Part shown: one piece after another, positions 17,436 to 25,799 of the stretch
Layout: each line of letters begins with the position of its first letter
How positions within the stretch are numbered: the stretch's first letter is position 1
Assembly: GCF_900129765.1 (NCBI RefSeq)
Contig: NZ_FQWU01000003.1
Location: 248,001-312,000 of the forward strand
Reading direction: 5' to 3'
Source of the DNA: Massilia sp. CF038
Lineage (GTDB): Bacteria; Pseudomonadota; Gammaproteobacteria; Burkholderiales; Burkholderiaceae_D
DNA: 64,000 bases
Notes under the pieces: model-generated
Databases searched by the model: none
The model's input: only the letters and a program-made list of their open reading frames with translations
Told to the model about the DNA's origin: nothing
Translations under genes and position numbers: made by a program

Positions 17436-18362
17436 TTACAGCTCGCCGTTGAGCAGGAGGCCGCCTTCGCGCCTGGCCGCGCCAGCCCGGACTAGCGATT
17501 GCACGGCCCATTCGGCCAGCTCATCCGCACTGCGCTTGAGGAAGCGGCGGCGCGCGCCTTCGATCACGGGATTGGCTTCGAACATGGCCGGCAGGCTGTC
17601 CAGCGCAAACTGCTGCCGTTCGAGCAGCAGGAACTTGAGCATGACTTTGACGGCATTTTCGGCATTGCGCACGGGGTCGGCCGCCATGTAGTCCAGTCGT
17701 GAAAGCGCGCGGCCCAGCGCCGCTTTCACATCGGTAAAGGGGGCGCCATGGCCGGGGATAACCAGATCCACATCGAGTGTGTCGATCAGCGCCAGCGTGG
17801 CACGCGCTTCGGCAAAGCCGGATTCGCCCTCCAGTTCGGGGAAAATGACACCGAAGCCGTTGCGCCACAACGCGTCGGCCGAGATCAGAATGCGCTCGCT
17901 CGGGCAGTAAAAAATCAGCGAGTGCGGGTCGTGCCCCGGTGCGCCCAGGGCTTGCCATTCCAGGTCGCCCAGCATCAAGCTGTCGCCATGCTGCAGCGTG
18001 GTGTTGAAGCCGAAGCGCGCGCACTGTTGGCCGGTGGCGCGGTAGCTGAGCGCCTCTTCGTCCCAGGCTGCGACCTTGGCCGCTTCGGCCGCGGGAATGG
18101 CGGTGCTGCAGCCATAGCGCGCCTGCAGCGCGGCGTTGCCGCCGCAATGGTCGGAGTGCAGGTGGGTGTTGATGATACGGTCCAGCGTTCGGCCGCCCAG
18201 CGCATGGTCGACCAGCGCCAGCGTCTGCGGCGCGTGCGTCAGGTAGCCGCTGTCGACCAGGGCGGTGTCGTCGCGGCCGATGAACAGCACGTTGTTGGAC
18301 GAGAGCCAGCCGCGCTCGAACACGCGCATCGATGCCGGCAGCGCCAGGCCCGTGTCGTTCAT
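17436..18362 (-). CDS. MBL-fold metallo-hydrolase
   Basis: 308-residue metallo-beta-lactamase-fold hydrolase, cytoplasmic. Metal ligands are THLHSDHCGG (His67, His69, Asp71, His72), GAPGHDPHS and the C-terminal IPGHGAPF. The length and helical C-terminal part resemble the glyoxalase II/thioester-hydrolase-like group. Start ATG 18362 overlaps the previous stop by 4 bases; upstream codons in frame belong to the neighbour. Last gene of the coupled run that includes a glyoxalase-like and a thioesterase-like protein, so a role in hydrolysing thioesters is plausible but not shown. Confidence 0.88.
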   Translation of the reverse strand: MNDTGLALPASMRVFERGWLSSNNVLFIGRDDTALVDSGYLTHAPQTLALVDHALGGRTLDRIINTHLHSDHCGGNAALQARYGCSTAIPAAEAAKVAAWDEEALSYRATGQQCARFGFNTTLQHGDSLMLGDLEWQALGAPGHDPHSLIFYCPSERILISADALWRNGFGVIFPELEGESGFAEARATLALIDTLDVDLVIPGHGAPFTDVKAALGRALSRLDYMAADPVRNAENAVKVMLKFLLLERQQFALDSLPAMFEANPVIEGARRRFLKRSADELAEWAVQSLVRAGAARREGGLLLNGEL

Positions 18363-18802
18363 TTTTTGGCCTGGAAGGCGAGCGAGATTTTGGCGAATTC
18401 GATCAGCACTTCCGGGGTGCCGCCGTTGAAGGTCATGAAGGCGTTGCCGGTCCGGACCACCATCCGCGGCGGGAACAGCCACGATAAATAGGGGATGCCG
18501 ATCATCTTGGCACTGCGTACCTGGTCCCAGCTGACGTATTTGTCGTACACCCAGCTTTGACGGATGCCGCTTGCGTCGATGGTGGTGCGCGCGCGCAGGA
18601 ACCAGTAATAGCTCACACCGAGCATGATGCCGGCCAGCGCCAGCAGAGCCTTGACGCCAACGCCAAAGGACAGCATGGGAAAGCGCCAGGCGACGCTGAT
18701 GCCATACACGGTCAGCACGGTGGTCAGGATGGTGGCGACCATCTTGAAGCCTTCGCTGTACGAGGGGCCGCTCACATGGCGTTCGGGCTGGTAAAAACTC
18801 AT
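18359..18802 (-). CDS. Small inner-membrane protein, PH-like, unknown function
   Basis: 147 residues. Two adjacent hydrophobic segments at about 18-62 (ILTTVLTVYGISVAWRF, ALLALAGIMLGVSYYWFL) are followed by a soluble beta-rich domain with WVYDKYVSWDQVRSAKM and FPPRMVVRTGNAF. This layout is like bacterial PH-domain membrane proteins. I cannot assign a family name. It is translated with both neighbours through 4-bp overlaps. A longer frame starting at 18844 was rejected because it covers the preceding gene. Confidence 0.75.
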   Translation of the reverse strand: MSFYQPERHVSGPSYSEGFKMVATILTTVLTVYGISVAWRFPMLSFGVGVKALLALAGIMLGVSYYWFLRARTTIDASGIRQSWVYDKYVSWDQVRSAKMIGIPYLSWLFPPRMVVRTGNAFMTFNGGTPEVLIEFAKISLAFQAKK

Positions 18803-18993
18803 TTGAATTCCAGGGTCGCTTCGCGGCGGCGGATTTCGGCCCATACGCTGCGCTTGTAGTCATCGTCGGCACGGCTCCAGGCGACGATTTCTTCGATCGT
18901 GCGCATGCAGCCGCGGCACAGTCCTGTATCGGGCGCCATTTCGCACAGGCTGATACACGGCGAAGGCACCGGCGTTTGCAGTTCGGGGGTCAT
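18799..18993 (-). CDS. DUF1289 family cysteine protein
   Basis: 64 residues. The DUF1289 pattern is clear: SPCISLCEMAPDTGLCRGCM, with four Cys as Cx3C and Cx2C, then EIVAWSRADDDYKRSVW. Homologues such as YdhL are thought to bind iron-sulfur or zinc, but the role is not established. Start ATG 18993 overlaps the thioesterase stop (ATGA), and the end overlaps the next start in the same way. Confidence 0.88.
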   Translation of the reverse strand: MTPELQTPVPSPCISLCEMAPDTGLCRGCMRTIEEIVAWSRADDDYKRSVWAEIRRREATLEFK

Positions 18994-19412
18994 GCGGCTT
19001 TCCTTTTTTGTTCCAGTTTGGCGGCAAAGCGAAGCGGGTCGATGATGTGCCGTTCGTGGGTGCCTTCGCAAATGCGCTCGACATCATCCCATGCTTCGAC
19101 CTTGAACAGCACGCGCCGCCCCGCCACTTCCAGCACTTCGCCCTTGATGCGCAGGGTCATGCCGGGCGGGGTGGGTGCGAAGTGGACGAAGTTGACCATG
19201 GTGCCCAGGCTTTGCTCGCGCGGCCAGTCCATGTACGGCAGCATGCCGTTCACGCAGGCCAGCTCCATCATGCCCACCATGTAACCGGTGGCCAGCACGT
19301 CCGGCATGTCGAGACAGAAGGCGGTGTCGTGGTAGAGCTGCGGCACGGTGGCGCGCTCGGGCACGGTGTAGGTCCATTCAAACTGCAGGCCGGGTTGAAA
19401 GTCGGGACTCAT
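18990..19412 (-). CDS. FlK-like hotdog thioesterase
   Basis: 140-residue hotdog-fold protein similar to fluoroacetyl-CoA thioesterases. The pattern CLDMPDVLATGYMVGMMELACVNGML carries the conserved Glu of the family, and VNFVHFAPTPPGMTLRIKGEV is the following strand-rich part. Such enzymes hydrolyse acyl-CoA esters in the cytoplasm. It starts at 19412 with an ATGA overlap onto the glyoxalase-like gene. The physiological acyl-CoA is unknown. Confidence 0.82.
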   Translation of the reverse strand: MSPDFQPGLQFEWTYTVPERATVPQLYHDTAFCLDMPDVLATGYMVGMMELACVNGMLPYMDWPREQSLGTMVNFVHFAPTPPGMTLRIKGEVLEVAGRRVLFKVEAWDDVERICEGTHERHIIDPLRFAAKLEQKRKAA

Positions 19413-19783
19413 GCGGCGATCAATTCGATGCGGTTGCCAAACGGGTCGAACAGGTTGCCGCGCAGGCGCCCGCCCACTGTTTCTTCCGGTGTCAGCGCCA
19501 CGCCGTGGCCAGCCAGCATGGCAGCGAAGGCGGCGAAATCGCTGACGACCAGCGCCGGATGGGCTTTTTTGGCTGCCTGGAAGTTGCTGTCGGCGCCCAG
19601 GTGCAACTGCAAGGTGCCGCACTGGAACCAGGCGCCGCCGCGCACGGCCAGCACCGCCGGCTTGGGAATTTCGGGCAGGCCCAGAACGCCGCTGTAAAAC
19701 GCGCGCGCTTGCGCCTCTGCGCCAACTGGCATGGCCAGCTGGACGTGGTCGACGCCTGTGATCCGGGCGAGGTTGGTTGCCAT
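19409..19783 (-). CDS. Glyoxalase/VOC family protein
   Basis: 124-residue vicinal-oxygen-chelate protein. The fold is visible as two beta-alpha-beta units: GVDHVQLAMPVGAE with a metal-ligand His near the N-terminus, GTLQLHLGAD in the middle, and the terminal LFDPFGNRIELI with the usual Glu. ATG 19783 follows GCGGAGCGG; an upstream in-frame ATG at 19813 would add ten residues with no better ribosome site. First gene of the five-gene run with overlapping stops and starts (19783 to 17436). Confidence 0.82.
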   Translation of the reverse strand: MATNLARITGVDHVQLAMPVGAEAQARAFYSGVLGLPEIPKPAVLAVRGGAWFQCGTLQLHLGADSNFQAAKKAHPALVVSDFAAFAAMLAGHGVALTPEETVGGRLRGNLFDPFGNRIELIAA

Positions 19784-19916
19784 TGCCGCTCCGCTGTATC
19801 TCGAATCCCACATTATCGCATTGAGACGAATCGCGCTTGACCCAAGCCCCCAGATCGGTACACTACCATCCATACAGATGGTGAATGGATGCCACAAGGA
19901 TGATTTCTGGAGCCGT

Positions 19917-20330
19917 ATGAACGCCCCTGATTTAAAACCGAAACTTTCCGAGTCGGAAAAGATCACAATTAACCTGGGTCTGATCGACCTGGGACAGATT
20001 GATCTGCTGGTCAACGAAGGTTTTTATTCGAACCGAACCGACCTGATTCGCACTGCAATTCGCAATCAGTTGAATAGGCATGCTGATGTGGTCCGCCAAA
20101 CGGTGGCGCGCAAGTCGCTGGTATTGGGCATGCACCATTATTCCCGTGCCGATCTGGAGGCGGCGCGCGAGGCCGGTGTCCGCCTGCAGATCCAGGTTCT
20201 GGGCATGGCAAGTATCGCCAGTGATGTGTCCGAAGAACTGGCACTGGCGACCATCGAATCAATTTTTGTGCTTGGCGCGCTGCATGCCAGTCCCAGTCTC
20301 AAGACCGCCCTGGCAGGCCGCATTCAGTAG
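19917..20330 (+). CDS. CopG/ribbon-helix-helix transcriptional regulator
   Basis: 137 residues. The N-terminal part SEKITINLGLIDLGQIDLLV, followed by FYSNRTDLIRTAIRNQLNRH, is a ribbon-helix-helix DNA-binding domain. The C-terminal half has LEAAREAGVRLQIQVLGMASIASDVS and may bind a ligand or help dimerise. ATG 19917 follows TGGAGC; an in-frame ATG at 19878 would add 13 residues. It sits 22 bases before the PHB-depolymerase-like esterase on the same strand, so it probably regulates that gene or itself. Confidence 0.85.
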   Translation: MNAPDLKPKLSESEKITINLGLIDLGQIDLLVNEGFYSNRTDLIRTAIRNQLNRHADVVRQTVARKSLVLGMHHYSRADLEAAREAGVRLQIQVLGMASIASDVSEELALATIESIFVLGALHASPSLKTALAGRIQ

Positions 20331-20352
20331 TGCACCTTTTTAGGATAGCCAA

Positions 20353-21591
20353 ATGAAATTTAATGAACGGCTGATGGCGCAGATGCGCGCGGCCACCAAT
20401 TCGCTCAAGAACGGCCAGGGCAGCAAGAGTGCCACGGCAACCATCCAGGAGGCGCTGAAGGTCCTGTCGCCTAAAAATACGGCAGGCCAGGCGCAGCCGG
20501 CGCCGGCAATGCGCGACATCAATGCGCCGCCTTCGCATGCCCAGCCGCAATCGCGGCCCGAGACGGCACCGCAGCCGGCGTCAGTCCCGCCCCGTTCTCC
20601 CATGGACGAGGTATCCGAGGTGTTGCGCAATATGGTGCCGGAGATGATGGCCAATCTCGATCGCGCTGGCACCATGTCGGGCGGCAGCCTCAAGATGCCT
20701 TCATTCGAATTGCCGGGGGGCCTGAACGGCACGCTGGCGTCCGCGCCTTCGCTGCCTGGTCAATTTATCGACGGCAGCTACAGCAATGCCGCTGGCAGCC
20801 GCGACTATAAACTGTATGTGCCCAGCACTTATACCAGTGCGCCCATGCCGCTGGTGGTCATGCTGCATGGCTGCACCCAGGACCCGGACGACTTTGCCAA
20901 GGGCACCCAGATGAACCTGCTTGCAGAAGAGCTGCAATGCTTCGTCGTGTATCCGGCCCAGTCGCAGCAAGCCAACCCGTCGCGCTGCTGGAACTGGTTC
21001 AATGAACAGGATCAGCAGCGCGGCATGGGGGAGCCTTCCATCATTGCCGGCATCACTGAAACTATCATGCATAACCACAATGTGGACCGCAGCCAGGTCT
21101 ACGTAGCGGGCTTGTCTGCGGGCGGTGCCATGGCCACCATCATGGGCACGCTGTATCCGGACCTGTACGCCGCAGTGGGCGTGCACTCGGGCCTGCCGTT
21201 TGCGTCGGCCCACGATTTACCGTCGGCACTGGCGGCGATGAAAGGCCAGTTTGGTCGCAGCGCATCGGGCAGCAAGCCGATTCCCATCATCGTGTTCCAT
21301 GGCGACAAGGACACCACGGTGCACCCCGCCAATGGTGACGAGCTCATCAAACAAGGCGCGCACAAGGCTGCCAGGAAGGTCGTGGTCGAGCCTGGCCGGG
21401 TGCCGCAAGGTCACGCCTACACGCGCACGGTGCACCATGGCGACGATGGCACTGCCCATGCGGAACAATGGCTGATTCACGGCGCAGGCCATGCCTGGTC
21501 GGGCGGCAGCGCCCATGGCAGTTATACCGATGGCAAGGGGCCGGATGCCAGCCGGGAAATGATGCGCTTCTTCCAGACGCGACGCGCCTAG
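20353..21591 (+). CDS. PHB depolymerase family esterase (alpha/beta hydrolase)
   Basis: 412 residues. The family signature is KLYVPSTYTSAPMPLVVMLHG, followed by CTQDPDDFAKGTQMN. The nucleophile is Ser255 in GLSAGG, with an acid in HGDKDTTVHP and His in GAGHAWSGG. This matches short-chain poly(3-hydroxybutyrate) depolymerases and feruloyl-type esterases. The first 130 residues are Pro/Ala-rich and amphipathic, and there is no signal peptide, so the enzyme may act on intracellular granules or leave by another route. It follows a ribbon-helix-helix regulator gene. Confidence 0.88.
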   Translation: MKFNERLMAQMRAATNSLKNGQGSKSATATIQEALKVLSPKNTAGQAQPAPAMRDINAPPSHAQPQSRPETAPQPASVPPRSPMDEVSEVLRNMVPEMMANLDRAGTMSGGSLKMPSFELPGGLNGTLASAPSLPGQFIDGSYSNAAGSRDYKLYVPSTYTSAPMPLVVMLHGCTQDPDDFAKGTQMNLLAEELQCFVVYPAQSQQANPSRCWNWFNEQDQQRGMGEPSIIAGITETIMHNHNVDRSQVYVAGLSAGGAMATIMGTLYPDLYAAVGVHSGLPFASAHDLPSALAAMKGQFGRSASGSKPIPIIVFHGDKDTTVHPANGDELIKQGAHKAARKVVVEPGRVPQGHAYTRTVHHGDDGTAHAEQWLIHGAGHAWSGGSAHGSYTDGKGPDASREMMRFFQTRRA

Positions 21592-21594
21592 CGT

Positions 21595-22347
21595 TCAGGG
21601 CGCCGTGAGCAGGCGGCGGATGGCGGGCGGCATGGCGTCAAGCAAGACCGCTTTGCGCGGCTCGCTGGCGTCATAGACCAGCGGCTCGCGTGCTTCGTCG
21701 CCCAGTTGCGCGGTCTGGTGGCTGGACACGCAGGCTTCGTGCACGACGCCGTCGGCGGACTGGAACTGGAAATACACCTGGTACACGGTTTGGCGATTGA
21801 TTCGGGTGCTGGTGGCGACTTTTCTGGCGACTTTGCCCGTCGTTAGTACCCCATACCGCACCAGATGCAGATAGCGCCTGCAGCGCCTGGCGGCGAAATA
21901 CAGCATCAGGAAGCCGATCGCCGGAAAGATTGCGGTCATTAAGCCGGTGATCGCGCTGAACGGCGCGAGCCGCATGCCGTCGATGCGCGAGCGGGCGGGA
22001 TTGTTTGCGGCATATTGCACCAGCACCGCGTCGCCCGGATTGCTGCTGGTGTAGGTCGAAAAAGCCTGTCCCTGGTAGCGCGCCGCGCCGACGCGGTAGC
22101 GGTAGTTATATTGGTAGATGCGTTGTTTGTTCACCGCCGCGTTCACGGGCTGCTTGTCGACAAGAACGCCAGCCACCAGCGGATCGCCGCTGCGAAAAAG
22201 GAAGGGGGATTGAAAGTCGCTGGCCCTGGCAAAAAACAGCGTGAAGACACATCCGGCGACAAAAAACAGCACGCCGATCCAGGCGAACGGGTGACCAAAA
22301 AAAATGCCGCACTTGCGCTGCCACGGCAGTTGGCGCGGCTCAAGCAT
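21595..22347 (-). CDS. DUF3592 membrane protein
   Basis: 250 residues. Two hydrophobic segments (about 20-40 and 132-155) flank a beta-rich domain with YQYNYRYRVGAARYQGQAF and DAVLVQYAANNPARSRID, which is typical of DUF3592. A second soluble domain follows with VYQVYFQFQSADG. Function unknown. Its start lies inside the end of the SemiSWEET gene (8-base overlap), so they are an operon. Confidence 0.78.
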   Translation of the reverse strand: MLEPRQLPWQRKCGIFFGHPFAWIGVLFFVAGCVFTLFFARASDFQSPFLFRSGDPLVAGVLVDKQPVNAAVNKQRIYQYNYRYRVGAARYQGQAFSTYTSSNPGDAVLVQYAANNPARSRIDGMRLAPFSAITGLMTAIFPAIGFLMLYFAARRCRRYLHLVRYGVLTTGKVARKVATSTRINRQTVYQVYFQFQSADGVVHEACVSSHQTAQLGDEAREPLVYDASEPRKAVLLDAMPPAIRRLLTAP

Positions 22348-22612
22348 GGAGCCGGCGCGCGAAGTACCACTTCATGCCCAGAACGCAGGACGCCAGCACC
22401 AGCGTGATGGCATTGGCAATGACGACCGGCCATGATTTCAGCGCCAGGCCGTAGAACAGCCAGAGCGCGACGCCCAGAATAAAAATCAGATACATGCCAG
22501 ATGAAATACCGGGGGCACCGCGCTGGCGCCACACCATCAGCACTTGGGGAATGAATGCACCGGTTGTACAAAACGCCGCGGCAAAACCGAGGTGATTAAC
22601 ATCCAGAAGCAT
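22340..22612 (-). CDS. SemiSWEET sugar transporter
   Basis: 90-residue membrane protein with three transmembrane helices and the PQ-loop motif (FIPQVLMVWRQ, Pro22-Gln23), matching the bacterial SemiSWEET family, which works as a dimer to move sugars across the inner membrane. Typical small size. Candidate -10 TATAAT is read on this strand at 22643-22648, and a 6-bp inverted repeat ATTGAC/GTCAAT surrounds 22624-22644, just before the gene. Overlaps the DUF3592 gene. Confidence 0.88.
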   Translation of the reverse strand: MLLDVNHLGFAAAFCTTGAFIPQVLMVWRQRGAPGISSGMYLIFILGVALWLFYGLALKSWPVVIANAITLVLASCVLGMKWYFARRLHA

Positions 22613-22741
22613 GCTGAACTTTCATTGACGGCAGAGCTGTCAATTATAGTGCAGAGAAGAAACTAAAATCGAGCACATCGCTGATGCGCCCCGGCACCTG
22701 TTGCGCGAATCCGTCGCGGGGGGCCAGCGCCGATCCGGAGT

Positions 22742-22939
22742 TCAATCCGGCTTGGTCGACTCGGGGGAACTTTTCTGCGTGAGCTCGATATGCTGTTTCA
22801 GGCAGGTCGGGCACCAGCAACTGGCAACGCCGCTTGGGACTGCGACCACCGGCGGCAGGCTGATACACCAGCACTCCCCCGGCAAGCCGTCCGCCATGGC
22901 GCAGCCAAAGTCGGCGCCGCAGCGGCTGCACACGCTCAC
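22742..22939 (-). CDS. Cysteine-rich CWC family protein
   Basis: 65 residues. CSRCGADFGCAM and GECWC near the N-terminus and CWCPTCLKQH near the C-terminus fit the Cys_rich_CWC family, which is probably metal-binding. The GTG start at 22939 overlaps the TGA of the anti-sigma gene (GTGA), which supports this small gene and its start. A longer frame upstream is a shadow of the anti-sigma gene. Third gene of the sigma-factor cassette. No role is established. Confidence 0.78.
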   Translation of the reverse strand: MSVCSRCGADFGCAMADGLPGECWCISLPPVVAVPSGVASCWCPTCLKQHIELTQKSSPESTKPD

Positions 22940-23133
22940 GGCTGCATGTCCTCGGGCGGACCACGGCGCATCGCGCGGCGCAACAAGTCCATCTGGCCAT
23001 TGAATCGGGTACAGGCTTCGCACACCACCAAATGCAGACGCATGCGCGTCCGTTCGACCAGACTCAGTTCACGGTCCATGCCCTCGGACACGAGACGGTG
23101 TACTTCACGACAAGTTGGTTTTATGCCATCCAT
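22936..23133 (-). CDS. Zinc-finger anti-sigma factor (zf-HC2)
   Basis: 65 residues. The ZAS-type metal site is seen as the H..C..C set in CREVHRLVSEGMDRE and VVCEACTRF. Such small proteins hold an ECF sigma factor inactive, often releasing it under redox or metal stress. ATG 23133 is 11 bases after the sigma-factor stop; an upstream start at 23187 would lie inside the sigma gene. It lacks a transmembrane segment, so it acts in the cytoplasm. Confidence 0.85.
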   Translation of the reverse strand: MDGIKPTCREVHRLVSEGMDRELSLVERTRMRLHLVVCEACTRFNGQMDLLRRAMRRGPPEDMQP

Positions 23134-23144
23134 ATGCTTTCCTG

Positions 23145-23723
23145 TCAGCGCGTTGCGCGGGTGCCGAACCAGTTCAGGTCCAGGCATTCACGCAGGCGGA
23201 TGCGTGCGCGGTACAGTATCACCCATGCATTAGCCGTGGTAATGGCCAATTCCTTACAAATTTCTTCGGTATCGAGTTCCAGCCATTCGCGCATCATGAA
23301 AATGCGGGCGGTTTGCGCAGGCAATTTTTCCAGACACACTTCCAGCACACGGAAGAAATCTTTCTGTTCCAGGGTCGCGTCCGGATTGCCCCAGGCGCGC
23401 GGCTGCTCCGTGGTGTGGCCGTCCGCGGCAAACAGGGCGTCGATGGCGTCGTCTTCGGACTGGTCGTCACAGCTGTCGATCTGGCGTTCCCGGCCGGCGG
23501 CGCGCAAATTGTCGATGATCTTGAATTTGAGGATCCCGGTAACGTAGGTACGCAGGGTGGACTGGCCGGCGAAGCGCTCCGGTTTCTCCAGCACCGCGAT
23601 CAAAGCGTCCTGAACGGCATCTTCGGCCAGCGCTTCGTTGCGCAACTGTAAATGGGCAAAACGGACAAGCTGGGGCCGCATGGCTTGCAGCTGGCGGTGG
23701 AGGTCGGTGAGGTCGATGGTCAT
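23145..23723 (-). CDS. ECF RNA polymerase sigma factor
   Basis: 192 residues. Region 2 is LQLRNEALAEDAVQDALIAVLEKPERF followed by RTYVTGILKFKIIDNLRA, and region 4 is RIFMMREWLELDTEEICKELAITTANAWVILYRARIRLRECL. This is an RpoE-like sigma-70 family protein. The gene is followed by an anti-sigma and a CWC gene in the same direction. Neisseria and Caulobacter have small ECF/anti-sigma systems that control DUF692/DUF2282 (bufferin) genes, and this window also has such a cluster, so a link is possible but unproven. Confidence 0.9.
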   Translation of the reverse strand: MTIDLTDLHRQLQAMRPQLVRFAHLQLRNEALAEDAVQDALIAVLEKPERFAGQSTLRTYVTGILKFKIIDNLRAAGRERQIDSCDDQSEDDAIDALFAADGHTTEQPRAWGNPDATLEQKDFFRVLEVCLEKLPAQTARIFMMREWLELDTEEICKELAITTANAWVILYRARIRLRECLDLNWFGTRATR

Positions 23724-23749
23724 TTGCCGCCCAGCCTAACGGATCAGGA

Positions 23750-23778
23750 ATTAAAATACAACAAGATGGCCCTATAAT
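23750..23778 (+). promoter_or_regulatory. Candidate promoter of argB
   Basis: A perfect -10 TATAAT lies at 23773-23778. The -35 place (ATTAAA at 23750) is weak. It would give a leader of about 55 bases that contains a small CAGGG/CCCTG hairpin. Confidence 0.45.
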
Positions 23779-23838
23779 GCCTACAGGGTTCGCCCTGTTG
23801 CCTGTAAAATCTCGCAAAATTTCCATAACGGACCTGCC

Positions 23839-24765
23839 ATGACCGCACCACTGCCCCCTTTGAAGACTGACCAGTCTGACGACCTGACCGCGGTTTCGCC
23901 GCAAATCAAGGCGCAGATCCTGGCCGAGGCGCTGCCTTACATCCGTAATTTCCATGGCAAAACCATTGTCATTAAATACGGCGGCAATGCCATGACCGAC
24001 GAGCGCCTCAAGCACGGCTTCGCGCGCGATGTCATTTTGCTCAAACTGGTGGGCATGAACCCTGTCGTGGTGCACGGCGGCGGCCCGCAGATCGACAATG
24101 CGCTGAAAAAAATCGGCAAGCAAGGCAGTTTCGTTCAGGGCATGCGCATCACCGACGAAGAAACCATGGAAGTGGTGGAGTGGGTGCTGGGCGGCGAAGT
24201 GCAGCAGGATATCGTGATGCTGATCAACCACTACGGCGGCCAGGCAGTGGGCCTGACCGGCAAGGATGGCGGCCTGATCCGTGCGCGCAAGATGGCCATG
24301 CCGGACAAGGAAAACCCGGGCGCCTTCCTCGACATCGGCTTTGTCGGCGAGATTGATGCGATCAACCCGGCCGTGGTCAAGGCGCTGCAGGATGACGCTT
24401 TCATTCCGATCATTTCGCCTATCGGCTTCGGTCAGGATGGCCAGGCCTACAACATCAATGCCGACGTGGTCGCAGGCAAGATCGCGGAAATCCTGAAAGC
24501 CGAAAAGCTGATCATGATGACCAACATCGCCGGCGTGCAAGATAAAAAAGGCAACCTCGTGACCGACTTGTCGGCCCGCGAAATCGATGAAATGTTCGCC
24601 GATGGCACCATTTCAGGTGGCATGCTGCCAAAAATCTCGTCCGCACTCGATGCCGCCAAGTCCGGCGTGAACACCGTGCACATCATTGATGGCCGGATTG
24701 AACACTCTTTGCTGCTCGAAGTCTTGACCGAGCAGGCATTTGGCACTATGATCCGGTCGCACTAA
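23839..24765 (+). CDS. argB: Acetylglutamate kinase
   Basis: 308 residues. Phosphorylates N-acetyl-L-glutamate with ATP, the second step of arginine synthesis, cytoplasm. The family is seen in [67 protein letters not shown] and the C-terminal [18 protein letters not shown]. Arg-sensitive enzymes carry a similar N-terminal helix (residues about 15-32). It is divergent from the sigma factor gene and followed, 35 bases later, by tRNA-Thr. Confidence 0.96.
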   Translation: MTAPLPPLKTDQSDDLTAVSPQIKAQILAEALPYIRNFHGKTIVIKYGGNAMTDERLKHGFARDVILLKLVGMNPVVVHGGGPQIDNALKKIGKQGSFVQGMRITDEETMEVVEWVLGGEVQQDIVMLINHYGGQAVGLTGKDGGLIRARKMAMPDKENPGAFLDIGFVGEIDAINPAVVKALQDDAFIPIISPIGFGQDGQAYNINADVVAGKIAEILKAEKLIMMTNIAGVQDKKGNLVTDLSAREIDEMFADGTISGGMLPKISSALDAAKSGVNTVHIIDGRIEHSLLLEVLTEQAFGTMIRSH

Positions 24766-24800
24766 ATATTCTTGGCGGTGCAGTTCGCCGCCAGTCTGCC

Positions 24801-24875
<75 letters not shown>

Positions 24876-24881
24876 CTCCCC

Positions 24882-25766
24882 TCAGTACACCCGTTCCACG
24901 CTCAGCCCGCGCGCGCTCAGCAGTGCCGGTACGCTGGTGTCGCCAATCAGGTGCAGGATGCCGATGGCCGCCACAGTGTTGTTTTCCCGCTTCAGCATGC
25001 CAGCCAGTTTGTCTGCCAGGCCGATATTTCGTTCGTCGAGCATGAATTTCTTAACGAATTGACCAGACAGAGTGTTGTCGGCGGCAGCGCGCGCGGCAAT
25101 CGCGTCCAGCGCATTGCGGTCGGCCGTGCGCCAGGCTTCGACGATCTCGCGCACCTCGGCGCGCTGCCGGCCCGACTCGATCAGGGTAAGGCTCTCTTCC
25201 AGAAAGCGCTGCTGCTGGGCTTCGCTCAGACGGTCGAACATGCTCAGCTGTGCGCTGGGGGTTTCCAGCGAGACGATCGGCACCTTGTTGGCCTTGGCCA
25301 GCTGGGACAGATGTGCTTCAACCGACAACTCCGTCAGGTAACCCTGGGAGCGGTACTCGGCAATGGCCAGCACCGTGGCCAGCAGCCACGGCCGGTAGCT
25401 GCTCATTTTGTCCGCATTCATGCCGGCCCTGGCTGCGGCCTGGCGCAAGCGCTCCCGCAGGGACGGTTCCAGCAACTGGCTGGTGCCTTCGCGGTACAGG
25501 CCGTACATCTGCTGGGCTTCGGCAAGGGCGCTGTAATCGGCCTCGGCATCGACTTCCAGCGCCAGCTTGGAGGCGCCGGAAACGGCTGCTACGATACGCG
25601 GTTCGAGGGGGTAAAATCCGGCCTGGCCTACGTGCATGGTGCCAAACAGGTACATGGTGTGGCCTTCGCCGACCACCTTGAACAGGGCGCCGCGGTCGGC
25701 GCTCCAGGCCTTGGGCGACACCAGCAGGAACAGGCTGAAGAACACCACTATAATCTGACGTTGCAT
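24882..25766 (-). CDS. TraB/GumN family protein (exported)
   Basis: 294 residues with a signal peptide (cut near AWSA, residue 23). TraB/GumN features are GEGHTMYLFGTMHVG near the N-terminus, the conserved KLALEVDAEAD, ERNIGLADKL and the C-terminal AAIGILHLIGD. The family resembles Tiki-type metalloproteases in fold and metal-binding residues, but bacterial members are poorly characterised. It lies close after the tRNA on the other strand and is divergent from the HAD gene. Confidence 0.85.
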   Translation of the reverse strand: MQRQIIVVFFSLFLLVSPKAWSADRGALFKVVGEGHTMYLFGTMHVGQAGFYPLEPRIVAAVSGASKLALEVDAEADYSALAEAQQMYGLYREGTSQLLEPSLRERLRQAAARAGMNADKMSSYRPWLLATVLAIAEYRSQGYLTELSVEAHLSQLAKANKVPIVSLETPSAQLSMFDRLSEAQQQRFLEESLTLIESGRQRAEVREIVEAWRTADRNALDAIAARAAADNTLSGQFVKKFMLDERNIGLADKLAGMLKRENNTVAAIGILHLIGDTSVPALLSARGLSVERVY

Positions 25767-25799
25767 GAATTTCCTTGAAGTATTTTTTTAGAGTCTCCT

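Noticed and set aside
24766..24800. Hairpin TGGCGG/CCGCCA after argB as a terminator
   Set aside because: It has no T-tract, and the tRNA gene follows at once, so argB and the tRNA may be read through.
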